A stretch of DNA of 64,000 nt from Cafeteria roenbergensis. Lineage: Eukaryota; Sar; Bigyra; Bicosoecida; Cafeteriaceae. This document shows positions 8,922 through 21,154 of the stretch, in pieces. Position 1 is the first letter of the stretch, and each line of letters opens with the position of its first letter. A model generated the notes under the pieces. It was not told the origin of the DNA. It did no database searches and saw only the letters and a program-made list of their open reading frames with translations. A program made the translations under genes and the position numbers. The stretch is taken from NCBI GenBank assembly GCA_008330645.1, contig VLTN01000014.1, positions 124,001 through 188,000 of the forward strand, in the 5' to 3' direction.

Positions 8922-11900
8922 TCAGGCCACGTAGTCGTAGCGCCGGCGGTCGTCTGCGCTCCGAGCGATGTAGTCCCTGTCGATGAGATGCTCGACGCGC
9001 GCCTTGACGTCCGCGGGCTTGGGGGTGAAGCGGTGGCAGAGGATGCGAATGGTCTCGTTGACCAGCTCCGCGTGCATCAGCGTCTTGCGGGCCTTCATGA
9101 TGCGCACGATGGCGGCGTCCATCTGGTTCTTGCGGGCCATGACCACCTGCTCGGGCACGCCGCCAGACTCGGCTGCCCCGGCACCCAGGGCGCTGCGGAG
9201 CGTGACGAGCTTGATGCGGTTGCGGATCTTGGCAGACTTGAACTTGAGGTTGACGGTGAACTCCTCGTCGTCGGTGATGGTCTTGCCCTTCTTCCCCTTG
9301 ATGAGCACGCGCGCGGCGGGGGTGCAGAGGGAGATGAGGTGGCGCTTGAGCTCGGGCACCGAGATGCCCGTGTCGGTGCGGATGCGCTCGAACGTGAGCG
9401 TCTCGGCGGCGTTGAAGAGCTCGAGCAGGCACATCTGGAAGGTCGACACCACCAGCTCGTAGCGGCGGGCAGCGCAGAGCATGCTGACCTCGGCAGTGCC
9501 CTGCGAAGTGGCCCACTCCAGCCGGCGGCCAGTGTGCTTGGCAAGGTACCAGTCGCGGAATGTGTCGGCCACGGGCTGCACGCTGGCGGGGAGGCGGCAA
9601 GCCTCTTCGCTGAGGCTGGGCCAGTGCACCGTGGTGAGGATGGTTGCGTCCACGGCCACGCTACGGGAGGAGCCCTGCGAGTCGGAGGTGGCAGCCGTGA
9701 GGGAGTGAGGGGGGCGGGGGTTGGGCGGGTGAGGCCAAGCGGCCTCTTGGGGTGCGACGCCGAGGCGACTGCGCGGCGGCTGCAAGCGACAGCCACACTG
9801 GCGGCACGATCCGGGCATGCTCTCGACTCACAGTGTCCTTGCGGAACTCGAGCATCTGCTTGCGCGACGAGGTTAGGTCAGCGAACATTCCCTCGAGCTT
9901 GGAGGTGAACTGGGGCCCGCACTCGGCCTTGAGCTTGATGATCATTGTGCGCTCGGCGTCGTCGCTGACGGAGCGGTTGGAGAGCAGGCGGCGCTGGAGG
10001 AGGAGCTTGTAGTGCGACTCAAAGACGTCCTTGTCCTTGATGAATCGGAAAGCCGTCACCACGGCCGAGAGAGTCTCGTCGATCTCCTCCGGGGCCTTGG
10101 TCTTGAACCCCTGGCGGAACTCGGCATCCAAGAACTGCGGCAGGGCGCGGTATGCGGGGCGGGATATCACACGGGGAGGAAAAATGGGCGGAAGAGACAG
10201 ACTCGTGACTTGTGCGGCGAGGCGGCAACTTTGGCAGGGCAGGGCGCTCGGCCGACGGTAACTCACGAGGCAAAGGAACTGCGCGCAGCGGCCGTCCATG
10301 TTGACGAAGAACTCGAAGGCCTCCTTCATAGCGCGGAGGAACTCCTTGTCGCCGAAGAAGCAGGTCTCGACGATGACCGCGAACTTGGAGCGCATGTCGA
10401 GGAGGGTTTCGACGAACTTGACCGGGTTCTTGGCCTCCTCCGTGTCGGACACCAGGGTCACGCCGCGGCTCTCGATGTGGCGCTGGAAGCGCTCGCGAAG
10501 CACGGTCAGTGGGGTGCAGCTGCGGGTGACCGTGGCGCCGGTTTCCCGGCCGGCAACTCGCACCGGCATGTCGAAGGTGACAGTGGCCCGGACCATGGAG
10601 AAGAGGCGGTACATGGTGGCGAGCTCTTCGAGCTTGCCCTCGTCCATCATGGCGATGGCGCCGCTGCGCATGTCCACCAAGGTGTTGGTGTGCTCCGCGA
10701 TGAGGCAGCGCTCGACGACGGCGCGGAGGCGCTGGCCGGTCAGGTCCGTGAGGTACTCCCAGACGCGCGTGCGCTCCTCGACAATGCGCGCCTCGGCCTT
10801 GCGCAGGTAGTCGGAGCACGTGTTGGCAGCCAAAAAGTCCGCCGACTCGGTCTTGAGAAACGACTCCGACTCCGCGAGGAAGCGCTCCTCAAAGACGCTC
10901 TCGTACACGCTCATCGAACCCACGCCCAGCTGCACCAGCATGGAAAGGGTCCCCCGGATCAAGGACCGGTCGGTCTCCTCGCCGTTGCGCGAGGCCGCCA
11001 CCGTCTCAAGGAGCTGGGTCGACACGCGCTCGGAAACGTCAGCGTGGTTCAGAACCGAATTGCGGAACTCCACAAGCGACATGTCCCGCACCCGCAGCAT
11101 GCTGTGCGGCGTCACAAACGAGCGGTCCTGCGGGGCCAGGAAAGGGGACGGGGAGAGGCCCGCCAGCGAGGATTGCCCTTGCGCGCGCGCTGCGCGGGCG
11201 GGTGCGACCGCCACAGAGCAGCAGGCTGCCGCAGCGCTGGCTGGCAGGGCGCCAGCGAGGCCCACGCGCGCCGGCCGCGAGGCGGGCAGGCCCGCGGGCG
11301 CCAGCGGCGGCCAGCGCGGGGGGGGCGCGTAAACTCGCTGAACGAAGCAACTCGCCAGCGAAAAAGGAGAAATCGCGCCGCCCGGCGCCCCAGGCCCTAG
11401 GCGCCGCCGGCATCGCTGCAGGCGCCAGTGCCCCGCCAGCCGGCGCTAATCGCGTGCTTTGTCACCCCTGCACATGCGGGTGCACCCAACGGGGCGCGTG
11501 GCCCGCCAGGAATGCGAGCGGGTGCCAGCGCCTGGACCGAAAGCTCTGGCCAGGATCTGGAGGCGCGCCGCCGCCGCTCACCAGGTGGGTCAGCAGGTCC
11601 GAGATCATCTTCGTCTTGCTGACATGCTGGGTCCACTGGTCGCGCAGCATCGCCAGCACGTGCTCCGCGGGGGCGCCGGCCACGGCGGGCGCCACCGTCG
11701 ACTCCAGGTGAGCCCGAATCAGCTTCTGGACTCCGTCGTAAAGCATGCGGCCGTGCTTGTGCAAGACGAGGTTGTACGCGAAGCTGCGCAGCGAGGGTCA
11801 TTGGCGGGCCGGGCAGGAAAGCATGGCGGCTTGGCAGCGGGAAGGGCGCGTGCGGGGGCGGTGGCGGCGGCCAAGCTGCAGCTCGAGGCGCCGATGACAG

Positions 11901-12087
11901 CCCCAGGCAGCGGCCGCGCCGCAGCTCACCGGAACAGCTGCTCGAAGCTCATCTTCCCGCAGTCGAGGCCGCCCAGGATGCTCTCGATGGCTGTGCGCAG
12001 GTTGACCCACGTCTCCTGGATCTGGCTGCCGTCGTAGCGGTTCATTGCCGAGAAGGACTTGATCACGAACTTGCGGCGGGTTGCCAT
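8922..12087 (-). CDS. CUL3: Cullin-3, scaffold of BTB-CUL3-RBX1 ubiquitin ligases
   Basis: Scaffold of cullin-RING E3 ligases: the N-terminus binds BTB adaptors and the C-terminus binds RBX1 and accepts NEDD8. Five exons join in frame: 12087-11930, 11783-11582, 11127-10267, 10134-9832 and 9674-8922. They give 758 residues, close to human CUL3 (768). The N-terminus matches CUL3 in the stretch FAYNLVLHKHG, and the centre carries SNRSVSDDAERTMI and QFTSKLEGMF. The neddylation site is IVRIMKARK with acceptor Lys702, and the protein ends in the usual YDYVA-type tail. The CUL3 assignment over CUL1/2/4 rests on the N-terminal HKHG block and on AAIVRIMK. Introns are GTGAG...GCAG. Intron 2 (454 bp, 11128-11581) is G/C-rich with nothing else recognisable. 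The gene is divergent from the MYB gene. Confidence 0.95.
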
Positions 12088-12660
12088 GTCGAACGGAGGC
12101 GCGCGCCCTGGCTGACGAGGAGGGGGCGGAGCACCAGCACTGCCTCTATCGAGGCCTGGGGGCTGCGCGGCCGCGTGGGGGCGGGCCGGCGCTGAGCTTT
12201 GAGTGCCGGAACGAGGCGTCCCAGGACTGACATTTGCCTGGAAAAGCAGAGCAGCGATTTGCCCCGCCGATGCGCTGCGCGACGGTGCGCGCGCGGGCGG
12301 CGCGGGGCGGGCCGCTCCAGGCGACTGTGGGACAGTTTTCCTGGGTATAGGCCCACTGCAGCAGGCTGCGGCCAGCGGCGGCCGCACCGCGCGACCCCGG
12401 CAAGGCAGGTTCTCGCTCAATTCAGCGCCGGCAGTCTGGGACGATCGATTAGCCTGATCCCGTTGGTGTCATCCCCGGCCAGCCGAAGCTCCGCGCCTGC
12501 GCCCACGCCCGGCCGGTGCACAGCCAGGCCCGCCAGACTAGCGAGGCTCCGAGCCTCTGGCGACCCCGTCTCCCCCTGGTTCGGCTTTCCCCCAGGCTCC
12601 CGGCGAGCAGGCGAGCAGCCGAATCGCAATTGCACTCGGTCCAAACCAGGCCGGTTCCCG
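12088..12660. promoter_or_regulatory. Divergent promoter region CUL3 / MYB
   Basis: These 573 bp separate the CUL3 start codon (minus) from the MYB start codon (plus), so both 5' UTRs and core promoters must be here. I recognise no TATA box or other motif. The inference is positional only. Confidence 0.45.
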
Positions 12661-15600
12661 ATGAGCGCCGCCAGCCCAGTGGGCGGCAAGTGGAGCGACG
12701 AAGAGGACGGCTCGTTGCGCCAGGGTGAGACCGGCCGCGGGCCGGGATTCCGGGTTGGTGGGGCACTCGAGGCGCACGGGGCGGGCCGGAGCGCCAGCAG
12801 TTGCGATGGCCGCAGCCGCCGATGCGCTCCCTTGCCCCGCGCTCGCTGGCGGGGCTCGCTGGCTGTCCGGGCGCGGCACCGCCGCTCGGCCCAGCACTTG
12901 GTTGGGCGACGCCCGACTTGCGGCCGGCTGGGCGCCTCGGCAAGGTCGGAGGGGCAAGCAGGGCGGGCAGTTTTCGTGCGGTCAGGCGAGCGCCGCTCAG
13001 GCCAGCTCGCGACCGGCGCGCCCCAGCGCCCTGCCCCGCCCGCCCCCCACCGCCTTTGGCCCGCAGGCGTGCAAACACTGGGCGCCAAGAATTGGAAGCG
13101 CATCTCCGAGGAGTATCTCCAGGGCCGGCGCACTGACGTGCAGTGCTTGCACCGCTGGCAAAAGGTTCTGCGCCCTGGCCTGGTCAAGGGCCCGTGGACC
13201 ACGGAGGAAGACCAGGTCATCGTGAACTGCATCAACGCAGGAATCACAAAATGGTCCGAGATCTCGGAGCGGATTCCGTGAGCCTGAGCGCGGGGCAAAG
13301 CGGGGCCTGGCGCGCACGAATTGTCCCAACATCCTCCCGCGAGCCTTGCTGGCGATCTGCTCCCGTGGCGCCACGCCGCCGCCACGGGCGCGACGCTTGG
13401 CGTGCGGGCGACCCTCCGCCGTGGACCCGCCGCCCGTGTGCTGCGCGGCCTGCCATGCCTCAATGCAGCTGCCGCGTGCGCAGGGCTCACGAGCCCCCCC
13501 CCCCCCCGTCTCCCCCACTGCCCGCCGCCCATGACCGTGTGCCCCCTCGTCTCCGCTCGCCGTCACCTTCTGCAGTGGGCGCATCGGGAAGCAGTGCCGC
13601 GAGCGCTGGTTCAACCATCTCGACCCCTCAATCAAGAAGGACCCGTGGTCCGCCGAGGAGGACCGCATCCTCGAGGAGGCGCAGTGCAGCATCGGCAACA
13701 AGTGGTGCGAAATTGCCAAGCTGCTGCCCGGCAGGTCGGAGAACTCCGTCAAGAACAGGTGGAACAGCGCGATGCGCCGGAAGCGACACGCAGAACGCCT
13801 CAAGGCCCAGGGGGCGCCCGACGAGGCAGTGCGGGCCGCGGCGAAGGTGCCTAGGGCCAAGACCAGCGGCAAGCGGAGGCACTCGGGGTCGGGGTCCGCC
13901 ACCCAGTCGCGCCGGGTCACCACTACAGAGGACGGGTCGGAGCCGCTGCCCTCTGTGTACCCGTCGGCCGGGGGCGCCGGCGGGGCGGCCACCCCTGACA
14001 CCGACGGGCTCGGCGCCCCCCCCTCGCTGGCTCCCTCCGCCGGGGGCACGAGGGCGCATGGCCAGGGCCAGCTCGCCGACTCGGCCACCGCGGCAGCGGC
14101 GGAGGCAATGGGAGCAGGTCCATCGGTGAGAGCCTCGCTCCTAGCGGCGGCGGTGTTCGGCCCCAGCAGCGGCGCTGCCAGCGGCCCCGCTGGCGGGGCA
14201 AGCGACCCGTTCAGCGCACCGGTGCTTCGCCCAGCGATACAGGCTGCGGCATACGGCGTCCCGTCAGGATACGCCAGCGGCGGATCCGGACCGCAGATGG
14301 TCGCTGCGTCGCCGCGAAGCGGCGACGTCGACAGTGACGGCGAGGACGACGATGCCTCCTCCTTCTCAGGCGCCCGGCACGCTCACGCCGGTTCCCGCAG
14401 CGGCATCGAACCCGGTGACGACGATGGCGACGACGACGACGACGACGATGACGATGACGACGATGACGACATTGTGCTGCGCGGCTCGCTGGGAGCCGTC
14501 TTCGCGGCGGCAGCCCCCGCAAGCGCTGCTCCGGCGCTGCGGCCACCCGCGGGCTCCAGCTCCTCCTCCTTTGCAGCTCCCGCCCCCAGCGCCCACGCTC
14601 TCTCGGGGGGGCCGATGGACGATCCCGCCGTCTTCCCCGGAAACCCGGCGTTTGGCTCTGCCGCACCCACCTTCCCGACAGCCTCCCCCTTCGCGCCGGC
14701 CTCCCCGCCCCACCGGCGCCGCTCAAGCAACCCGGCTATGGCCCGTGGCGGTTCCGGGTCAGCGCCCGTCACGCCCGGCGCTGGCGTCGGTTCTTCCAAG
14801 GCTGAGCGCTTCGCCGCTCTTCTTGCTGGCAGAGCTGGTCAGGTTGACGTCGCCGATGACGCCGTGCCGTCGTCGCACGCGTACGCTGGCTCGAGCGGCA
14901 CTGCGGAGCCTGCCACCCCTCAGAGCACGGCTTCCCGCCGGTCAAAGCGCTCCCGGCAAGACAGACGTCGACCACTGGGCTCGGCGACGTCGACCCCGCA
15001 CTCGCACCACCACCACCACCACCACCACCACCACCACGCCTCGTCGACGTCCGCCGGCCTCCACGCTCCGGGACCCGCCTCCGCCGCCACGGCCGTGGCT
15101 ACAGCCCCAGCGGCAGCGTCAGGGGCAGCGGCTCCGTTCTCCTTCGCTGCGGGCATCGTGCCTCGAGCCGCCTCGGCCGCCGCTGGCACCGCCGTCCCGC
15201 TCAACGCCACCGTCTCCATGGCTTCCTCCTCCTCCACTTCCGCCGCCGCCGCCGCCCACCAGTCAGGCTCCGCCCCCCTGGTCGGCGGCCCCGCATACCG
15301 CACGACCCCGGCCGACCGACAACACCGGCGTCTCTCGCGGCGTCTCTCGCTCGGCTCCGCTGCTCGCCGCCCCTCTCTCGAGGACGCGGCGGGCCTCGGC
15401 GCCGCCCCGCTCACCACACGCAGGCGAGCCCACTCTCACCGGGGCGACATCCGGTCCGACGCGCACCGCCCAGTCGACGCAGGCGCCGCCAGCCCAGTGC
15501 TGGGCGGAGACCCGGACGAGGAATCGCCCTCCGCGCCTGGCAGAGCCTCGTCCCATGGACGAAGGGGCTCTGCCGCCGACCACCTCGAAGTGGCAGAGCA

Positions 15601-18529
15601 AGTTGACACTCGGTTCGGCATCGCCTCAGGGTCCATTCACGTCCGGCCGCGCAAACACAGCCACGCTGGCTCCTCCTCCTCGGCCGCCGCCGCCGCGGCA
15701 GCAGCTGCGGCCGCAACAGCCGGAGCTGGAGCTGGAGCTGCCGGGGGCGGTCAGGGAGACTCCGTGCCCGGGGCCTCCGGCCAGGCAGGCACGGGGCCCC
15801 GCCAGGGGGACCCCCATGCTCCCTTTGCGCTGGAGCGTCCCCCCCAGGCCCAGACTGCCGCCACCCCGGGCAGGGGTGGCGCCGGAGCCGGCCTCACCTC
15901 CCTCGGCCAGCAGCCCCGGCCGAGCTACGCGGAGGACTCGCTGGACATGTCAACGGACACTGTCTCGGCTCTGCACGAGCGGAAGCGGGCTCGGCAGGCC
16001 GCTGCGTCGTTGAGCACGTCAGCTGACGGCTTTGCTGGGTTTGGGCACCCCTTCTCGCCGGGCGCAGGCGGCAGCGGAGGGGAGCGCGCGGGCATGGGTG
16101 TGGGCGCGGCCGTGTCGCCCCCGCGCGGCTCCGGGTCGGGCCCCGCGTCAGGCTCGAGTGAGCGGCCGGGCGGCGGCCGTCGCGCAGTTAGCCGCACGGC
16201 AGGCATGGAGGCGTCCCCCGAGCTCGCCATGGTGGCGGCCGCGGCCAACGCAGCCCTGACGTTCGGCATCCCATCTGGGTCACCCAGCGGCACAGCCGTG
16301 GCGGTTGCGGCGGCAGCAGAGGCGGCGGCGGCGGAGGCTGCGGCGGCGGCGGTGGCGGGAGACTCCAAGTCCCCCCCGGGGTCGGGGTCTAACCCGCTCT
16401 CTGCGTCGGGCAGGGCAGCGGGCACTGCCGGAGATATGGCTCTGCCGGGCATGTCGCCGTCGGTGCTGTTCAGCCCGGACGACGCGTCGGGGTCGGCCTT
16501 TGACCTGCGTATGCCTCCGCTGGACAGCTTCGCTGGGGAGGGGGCGCCGTCCGAACCGCAGCCTGCGGGGGGACGACCCGGCGGTGCCGGCGCGGAAAGC
16601 GGCGTCGGCGGTGGGCAGCCCGGACCACCCCACGACCAGGGCCGCCCCCCCGCCCCTGGCAAACCCTTCGCCCCCCCCGTGCCGCCGTCGTCGTCATCGT
16701 CGTCGTCGTCATCCGCGGCGGCGGCGGCGGCTGTGGCCACAAGCGCTGGCGGGTCCTGCCCTGGGCCGCGGGGGCGGGTCGTCACTCTGGCGGACCTGCC
16801 TCGGTCCGGCACCAGCCGGCCGACCGTGCTTGCCGCGCCCACAGTCGCAGCGGCAGGCACCACCGGGCGGTTTCACCTGGCCCAGGGGGGCTCGTCCCCC
16901 GGAAACACGCTCTCCAGCGCCGAGGACAGCGGGTCGACGTCTCGCATTGGCAAGGCTGGCTTTGCGGTCACGGGCGGCGTCATTGCCGTCACGGCTCCGA
17001 TCCCTCCGGATATGGAAGTTGACGCGTCAGCTGACCCCACCAACGCCGCGAACTACTGGCAGCACGAGGCCGGGGCGGAGGGGCGGGGCATTGGCTCGTC
17101 GTCCGCCTTCGGGGGGGACGCCTCTGCCGCGCCGGAGCCATATCGCCACGGCGCCGCCGGGCTCGGCTTAGGGCGGGGCTCGTCGTCCTCCTCCTCCTCC
17201 TCCTCGTCGGCCGGGGCCGCCGCTGCGGCTGCTGCCGCCGCCGATGCTGAGTCGCGTTTCGCGGCGGGCAGGCTGGCAGATGCGTCGGCTCACAAACGCC
17301 AGCACCAGCACCAGCAGGGCGGCCAAGCCTCTGGCCAGCCGGGGCAGGCAGGAGGGACCGACGTTACCCAGGCTCTCACCGCAGTCCTGGTGTCTGACCC
17401 GGAGATGATGGCGGTCCTTCGATCGGCAACCACCCTGGTGGCACGACGCCAGATATCGGCAGCGGCCGCGGCCGCAGGCGTGCCAGCGGAGCACGCTGGG
17501 CAAACAGCTGTTGCCATCCTGGGGGTGTGCCAGCCTGGGTCCTCAAAGCCGCCGGAGGTGCCCGCGGAGGTGCCGGCCGACGCTGTTGCCCGCCTTCGCG
17601 CCCTGCTGGACCCGGTTGGGCTGCAGCGTGCGCAGGAAACCACTGTTGCGGTGGTGGCCTCGCGAGCGCTCGCCCTGGTTGAGCTGTCATCCGGTCGCCC
17701 CTTCACACTTCCTGCTGATGGACGGCTCACCCCGGAGCAGAGCTCCGCGCTCATGAGGGCGCTGACGACGGCAGCGGCAGTTGTGGCTGCGTCGCCGCTG
17801 CAACCGCCGCCTGCGCTCACAGGGAGCTCGCAGCCCCCCGCTGGCGCCGCGCCCGCAGCTGCCGCGCAGCGCCCAGCCGCAGGCGCGGCGCCGCCGGCAG
17901 CACCTGCACCCGCCCCTGCAGCGCCAGCGCCGGCGCTGGCGCCGGCTGCCAGTTCCGGCGCCACCGCCGGCGTTGACAGCTTCTTTTCAGCGCAAGCAGT
18001 CCGCCCCGGGCCGACGGTCGCCGTGCCCCCCCAGAACGCCGCTGCCAGCGCAGCTGCCGCCCGCACGACGGTCACTGGCGGCGGCGTCCTGCCCCCTAGT
18101 CTGCCCGGTGGCTCCCCGGTCAACGGTGCCTCGCTGGGCGACTCACACGGTCTGCTGGCCGGCAGCCGGCCAGGCGACCTGCCGGATGAGACGGAGCTCT
18201 CCTTCAGCTTCGCCGAGCTGTCCATCGAGGCTGACAAGGCGTCACCCGCCCGGGTGGCGGGAGGGGCGCAGGCGGGGGGCAGCAAGGACCCAGCCTCCGC
18301 CCAGGCCAGGCGGCCAGTGGCGCCGCCCCGCGGCCCCTCCTCGTCATCATCGTCCTCTTCTTCCTCCTCCTCGGCTGCCAACCAAGCTGAGACAGCGGCA
18401 GCCGCTGCCCCGGCCCCGGCCCCGGCTAGCGATATGGGGCCTCCAGCCGACCGCCCCAACGGTGCCCGCACGCGCAGCCGCCGCCAGCTCAGCGAGGGCG
18501 CCCGTCGCCTCATCGGCGCTGACGTGTAG
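12661..18529 (+). CDS. Three-repeat (R1R2R3) MYB transcription factor with very long low-complexity tail
   Basis: Nuclear DNA-binding protein of the c-Myb/MYB3R type; plant and animal members control cell-cycle genes. Exons 12661-12724, 13067-13277 and 13576-18529 join in frame (phases 1 and 2) to give 1742 residues. R1 begins KWSDEED (about 10-58), R2 contains KGPWTTEEDQ and ends GRIGKQCRERWFNHL, and R3 contains DPWSAEEDR and GRSENSVKNRWN. Regular tryptophans occur in each repeat. The remaining roughly 1580 residues are Ala/Ser/Gly/Pro-rich, with an Asp run (coded about 14410-14470), an 11-His run (about 15008-15037) and several Ser and Ala runs. Introns are 342 and 298 bp; the second contains a C14 tract. 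The DNA-binding part is certain. Function of the tail and target genes cannot be read from the sequence. Confidence 0.93.
13494..13507. repeat. C14 homopolymer in MYB intron 2
   Basis: A run of 14 cytosines on the sense strand, about 70 bp before the 3' splice site of intron 2. It may act as an extended pyrimidine tract. Confidence 0.8.
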
Positions 18530-19139
18530 CTGCAGGCCAGTGCCGCCCGCGCCTCTGCGGCCTGCCCAGCGCTGCATCGCGGCCCAGCCGCCGCCCTTGC
18601 CCCGCCCGTTGGTTGCCCTCTCTTCGCCCGGGCGAGCTTGTGGCGCCTCGAGTGCTTTCGTGTGCCCGGCGTTCATGTGTGCTTGCGAAAACGGAGTGCA
18701 ATGCGATTGGTCACTTGCCCCCGCTGCTTGTCAACCCCCGCCCCAGCACACAGACGGTCGCGCGGGCCCCAGTGCCCACCCCCAGAGGCGCCCCCGCCGG
18801 CCACACCGCACCAGCACTCGCAACGCGCGTTCGCTGTTGGCATCGTCGGGCTCGACACGCAGCGGCTGCCGCTCGCTGGAGCGCCAGCAGCAGAAGCGGC
18901 ATCGTAGCGCGCAGCTAAGCACGCTGCAACGCGCTAGCGTCCCGTGCCTCGCTGTGGCCACCGGTCCCATAGCCAGGGCGGCCCAACCCGCAGCCGCTTC
19001 CGGCGCACAAGCCACGGCCTCAGTGCTCCCCACCCCCCCCGCCCCGCCACAGTCGCTGGCACTCTCGCCCACACGCAGGCGCAACCGCGCGCGCACGCGT
19101 GCACGCAAGCAAGCATCGCCGGCCGCCGGGTGAGGGCAC
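18530..19139. other. Convergent intergenic spacer
   Basis: This 610 bp spacer lies between the 3' ends of the MYB and cyclin genes. It holds their 3' UTRs. I see no gene with a recognisable motif in it. Confidence 0.55.
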
Positions 19140-20593
19140 CTAGGCTTCGTCGATCGTCGGAGCGACTGACTCGGGCTTGCAGTCGCTCGCCATGCGCGGG
19201 CGCCTGGCCGGCGGTGCCGGGATTGGCGCTGGCAGGTCGTCGCAGCCGGTGCCGGTGCCGGTGCCGGTGCCGGTGCCGGTGCTGGTGTCGGCCGCGCTGC
19301 TTCCAGCCCGCCTGTCGGCTGGCGGAATCGCTCCGCTGGCTGCAGCAGACGCTTGCACCGGTGGAGCAGGCGCGGCTTCAGGCGCGGCATCTCCGCCAGC
19401 GGACGACGCTGTCGCCGACTGCGACGAAGATGGCGCCGGCGTCTTGCGGCCTGGGGCTGGGAGGTGCACGCCGGCTGCATCGATGGCCGCTCCGAGGACG
19501 TCTGTCGCGAAGCTGGCGCAGCGGGCAGAGGAGGAGTGCTGGTTGATGAACGCGGACGGCATGTCCGTGCCGAGGGCCACCCGCGCCGCGACAGCCAGGG
19601 CCGCCACCGCAGCCTCCTTGGGCGAGAGCGTGAGACAGGCTGGGGTTGAGAAGGAGTCGAACAGCAAGACGTCGGCAGCTCGTGAGAGGCGCTGCATCCC
19701 CGCCCTGCCGCCTGCAGTGTCCGACCAGCGGGGGTGGGCTTTTGACAGCGAGTGCAGCGCCCGGCCGACCCAGCGGAACGGCAGGTGCACCGCCACGTCG
19801 AAGGAGAGGGCGAAGAGGAGGCAGTGCTCCTTCTCGAGCACGGCACGGCGCAGCGCCTCCAGAGCCTGTGGGGGGGGGGGGGGGGGGCGTGGGAGGTCAG
19901 GGGGGGGGGGGAGGAGTGATGGTCCATGGTGCGGGCATGTGAGGAGGGTCTCGCGGGAAAGGCCCCTCAAGCACCAGCAGCAGCGGCGCCAGCAGCGACG
20001 GCAGCAGCGGCAACGGGGCACCCCGTCGCCAGTTGCTGCTGCGACAGCGATAGCCTGCCCGGCAGAGCAGCGGGTCTCACAGTCAGGCGATTAGGCCGTG
20101 ACTCGTCGGGCTTGGCGGGATCGGCAGTGGGGGCGCGAGACGAGGTCCCAGAAGCGTCACCTGAAGCAGCAGCAGCAGCAACGGCAGACGCAGCAGCGGC
20201 AGCGCTGCCGGAGGGCGCAGCCGTCGCTGCACCCAGCGCCCGCGGCCACCGGTCCGCCAGGCACTCAACGATGGACACCGCGCGCAAGGGCGCCTCCTCC
20301 GCCTTTGCGGCGAGCATGAGGCAGGCGCACGCCACGATGTGGGGGGTGTGCTCTTGAAGGGGCTGCACGCAGAAGAACCGCTGAAGGTACAGCTGGCTTG
20401 TGCAGACGATGGCGCGGACGCGCTCAGCCTCCCGCTTTGTGCCGATAAGGTCCCTGCACATCACTGCGATAAGCGCGCAGGCCCCGCGACGCTGGCGCCA
20501 CTCCTCGGCCGCGCTCATGCCCAGATCGGCCGAAGGGGAAGACTCCAGCTCCGACGCCCGCAACAGCCAACGGCGGCGCTGCGCCAGGGGCAT
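19140..20593 (-). CDS. Cyclin T/K-type transcriptional cyclin
   Basis: Probable regulatory subunit of a CDK9/CDK12-type kinase that phosphorylates RNA polymerase II. Exons 20593-20081 and 19865-19140 join at phase 0 to give 412 residues. The start matches the cyclin T/K opening RRWLLRASELESSPS. Then comes a cyclin-box core with HIVACACLMLAAKAEEAP. The second exon supplies the helix EALRRAVLEKEHCLLFALSF, equivalent to the LQTLGFE helix of cyclin T. A roughly 75-residue Ala/Ser-rich insert separates the two. The C-terminus is disordered with a Thr-Gly repeat. In-frame ATGs at 20767 and 20803 could lengthen the N-terminus; I chose 20593 because homologues begin close to the RRW motif. The intron (215 bp) has a C-only tract before an ACAG acceptor. 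Cyclin T and K cannot be separated by eye. Confidence 0.85.
19246..19281. repeat. Hexanucleotide CCGGTG array coding Thr-Gly repeats
   Basis: About six tandem copies of a 6 bp unit lie in the cyclin C-terminal exon and encode alternating Thr and Gly. This is a likely site of length variation. Confidence 0.85.
19870..19911. repeat. Paired G tracts (C on the sense strand) at a 3' splice site
   Basis: On the plus strand 18 G (19870-19887) and 12 G (19900-19911) lie inside the cyclin intron. In transcript sense they form a C-only tract that ends directly at the acceptor ACAG. Confidence 0.85.
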
Positions 20594-21154
20594 GCTGGTG
20601 AGGGGCGGCACCACACCAGCCCCTGGCACAGCCCACGGAGCGGGACGGCCGAGGGCGGGCGGCAGCGCGCTGAGGGTCACACCCGCTGCGCCATGCTGCG
20701 GCGCAGCAGTCGCCAGGGGTCTCAGCCGCGCCCCCACCCCGCCCTGGGGCGCCAGGTTGGCGCCCATATCGTGTCCTGTGACAGTGCTGCCTGCTCCCCT
20801 CATCGGAACCCTGTCCGCTGGAGCAAGCCGCCCGCCGTTGCAGCTCCGACGAAGCACGCAAAGAGTCGGGCCACCGGACACCAGCGCGCAGCTCGCAAGC
20901 CTCTCCCCAATCCACCTGAACAGGAAGGAGGCACACGCGGTGCGACGACCGCCACCCTGCACCGACCCAGCGGGGGCAGCGCTCAGCCAGCGAGCGAGTG
21001 CGCGGCAATTTGTTGGCTGGCAACCAAGGCGTGCAGAGCTCCCGGCGGGCCGCCACGCCAGCTTGAACGACCGCAGCGCGCGACCAAGGACGCGCGCCCA
21101 CTCGCCCTGGAGAGCGGAACCACCCTTGGGAGTGCGCGGGTGGGGGGTAGCGAC
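20594..21154. promoter_or_regulatory. Divergent promoter region cyclin / LOA1-like
   Basis: 561 bp lie between two outward-reading start codons. The cyclin frame stays open into this stretch, so a longer N-terminus is possible. No specific promoter element is recognisable. Confidence 0.4.
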
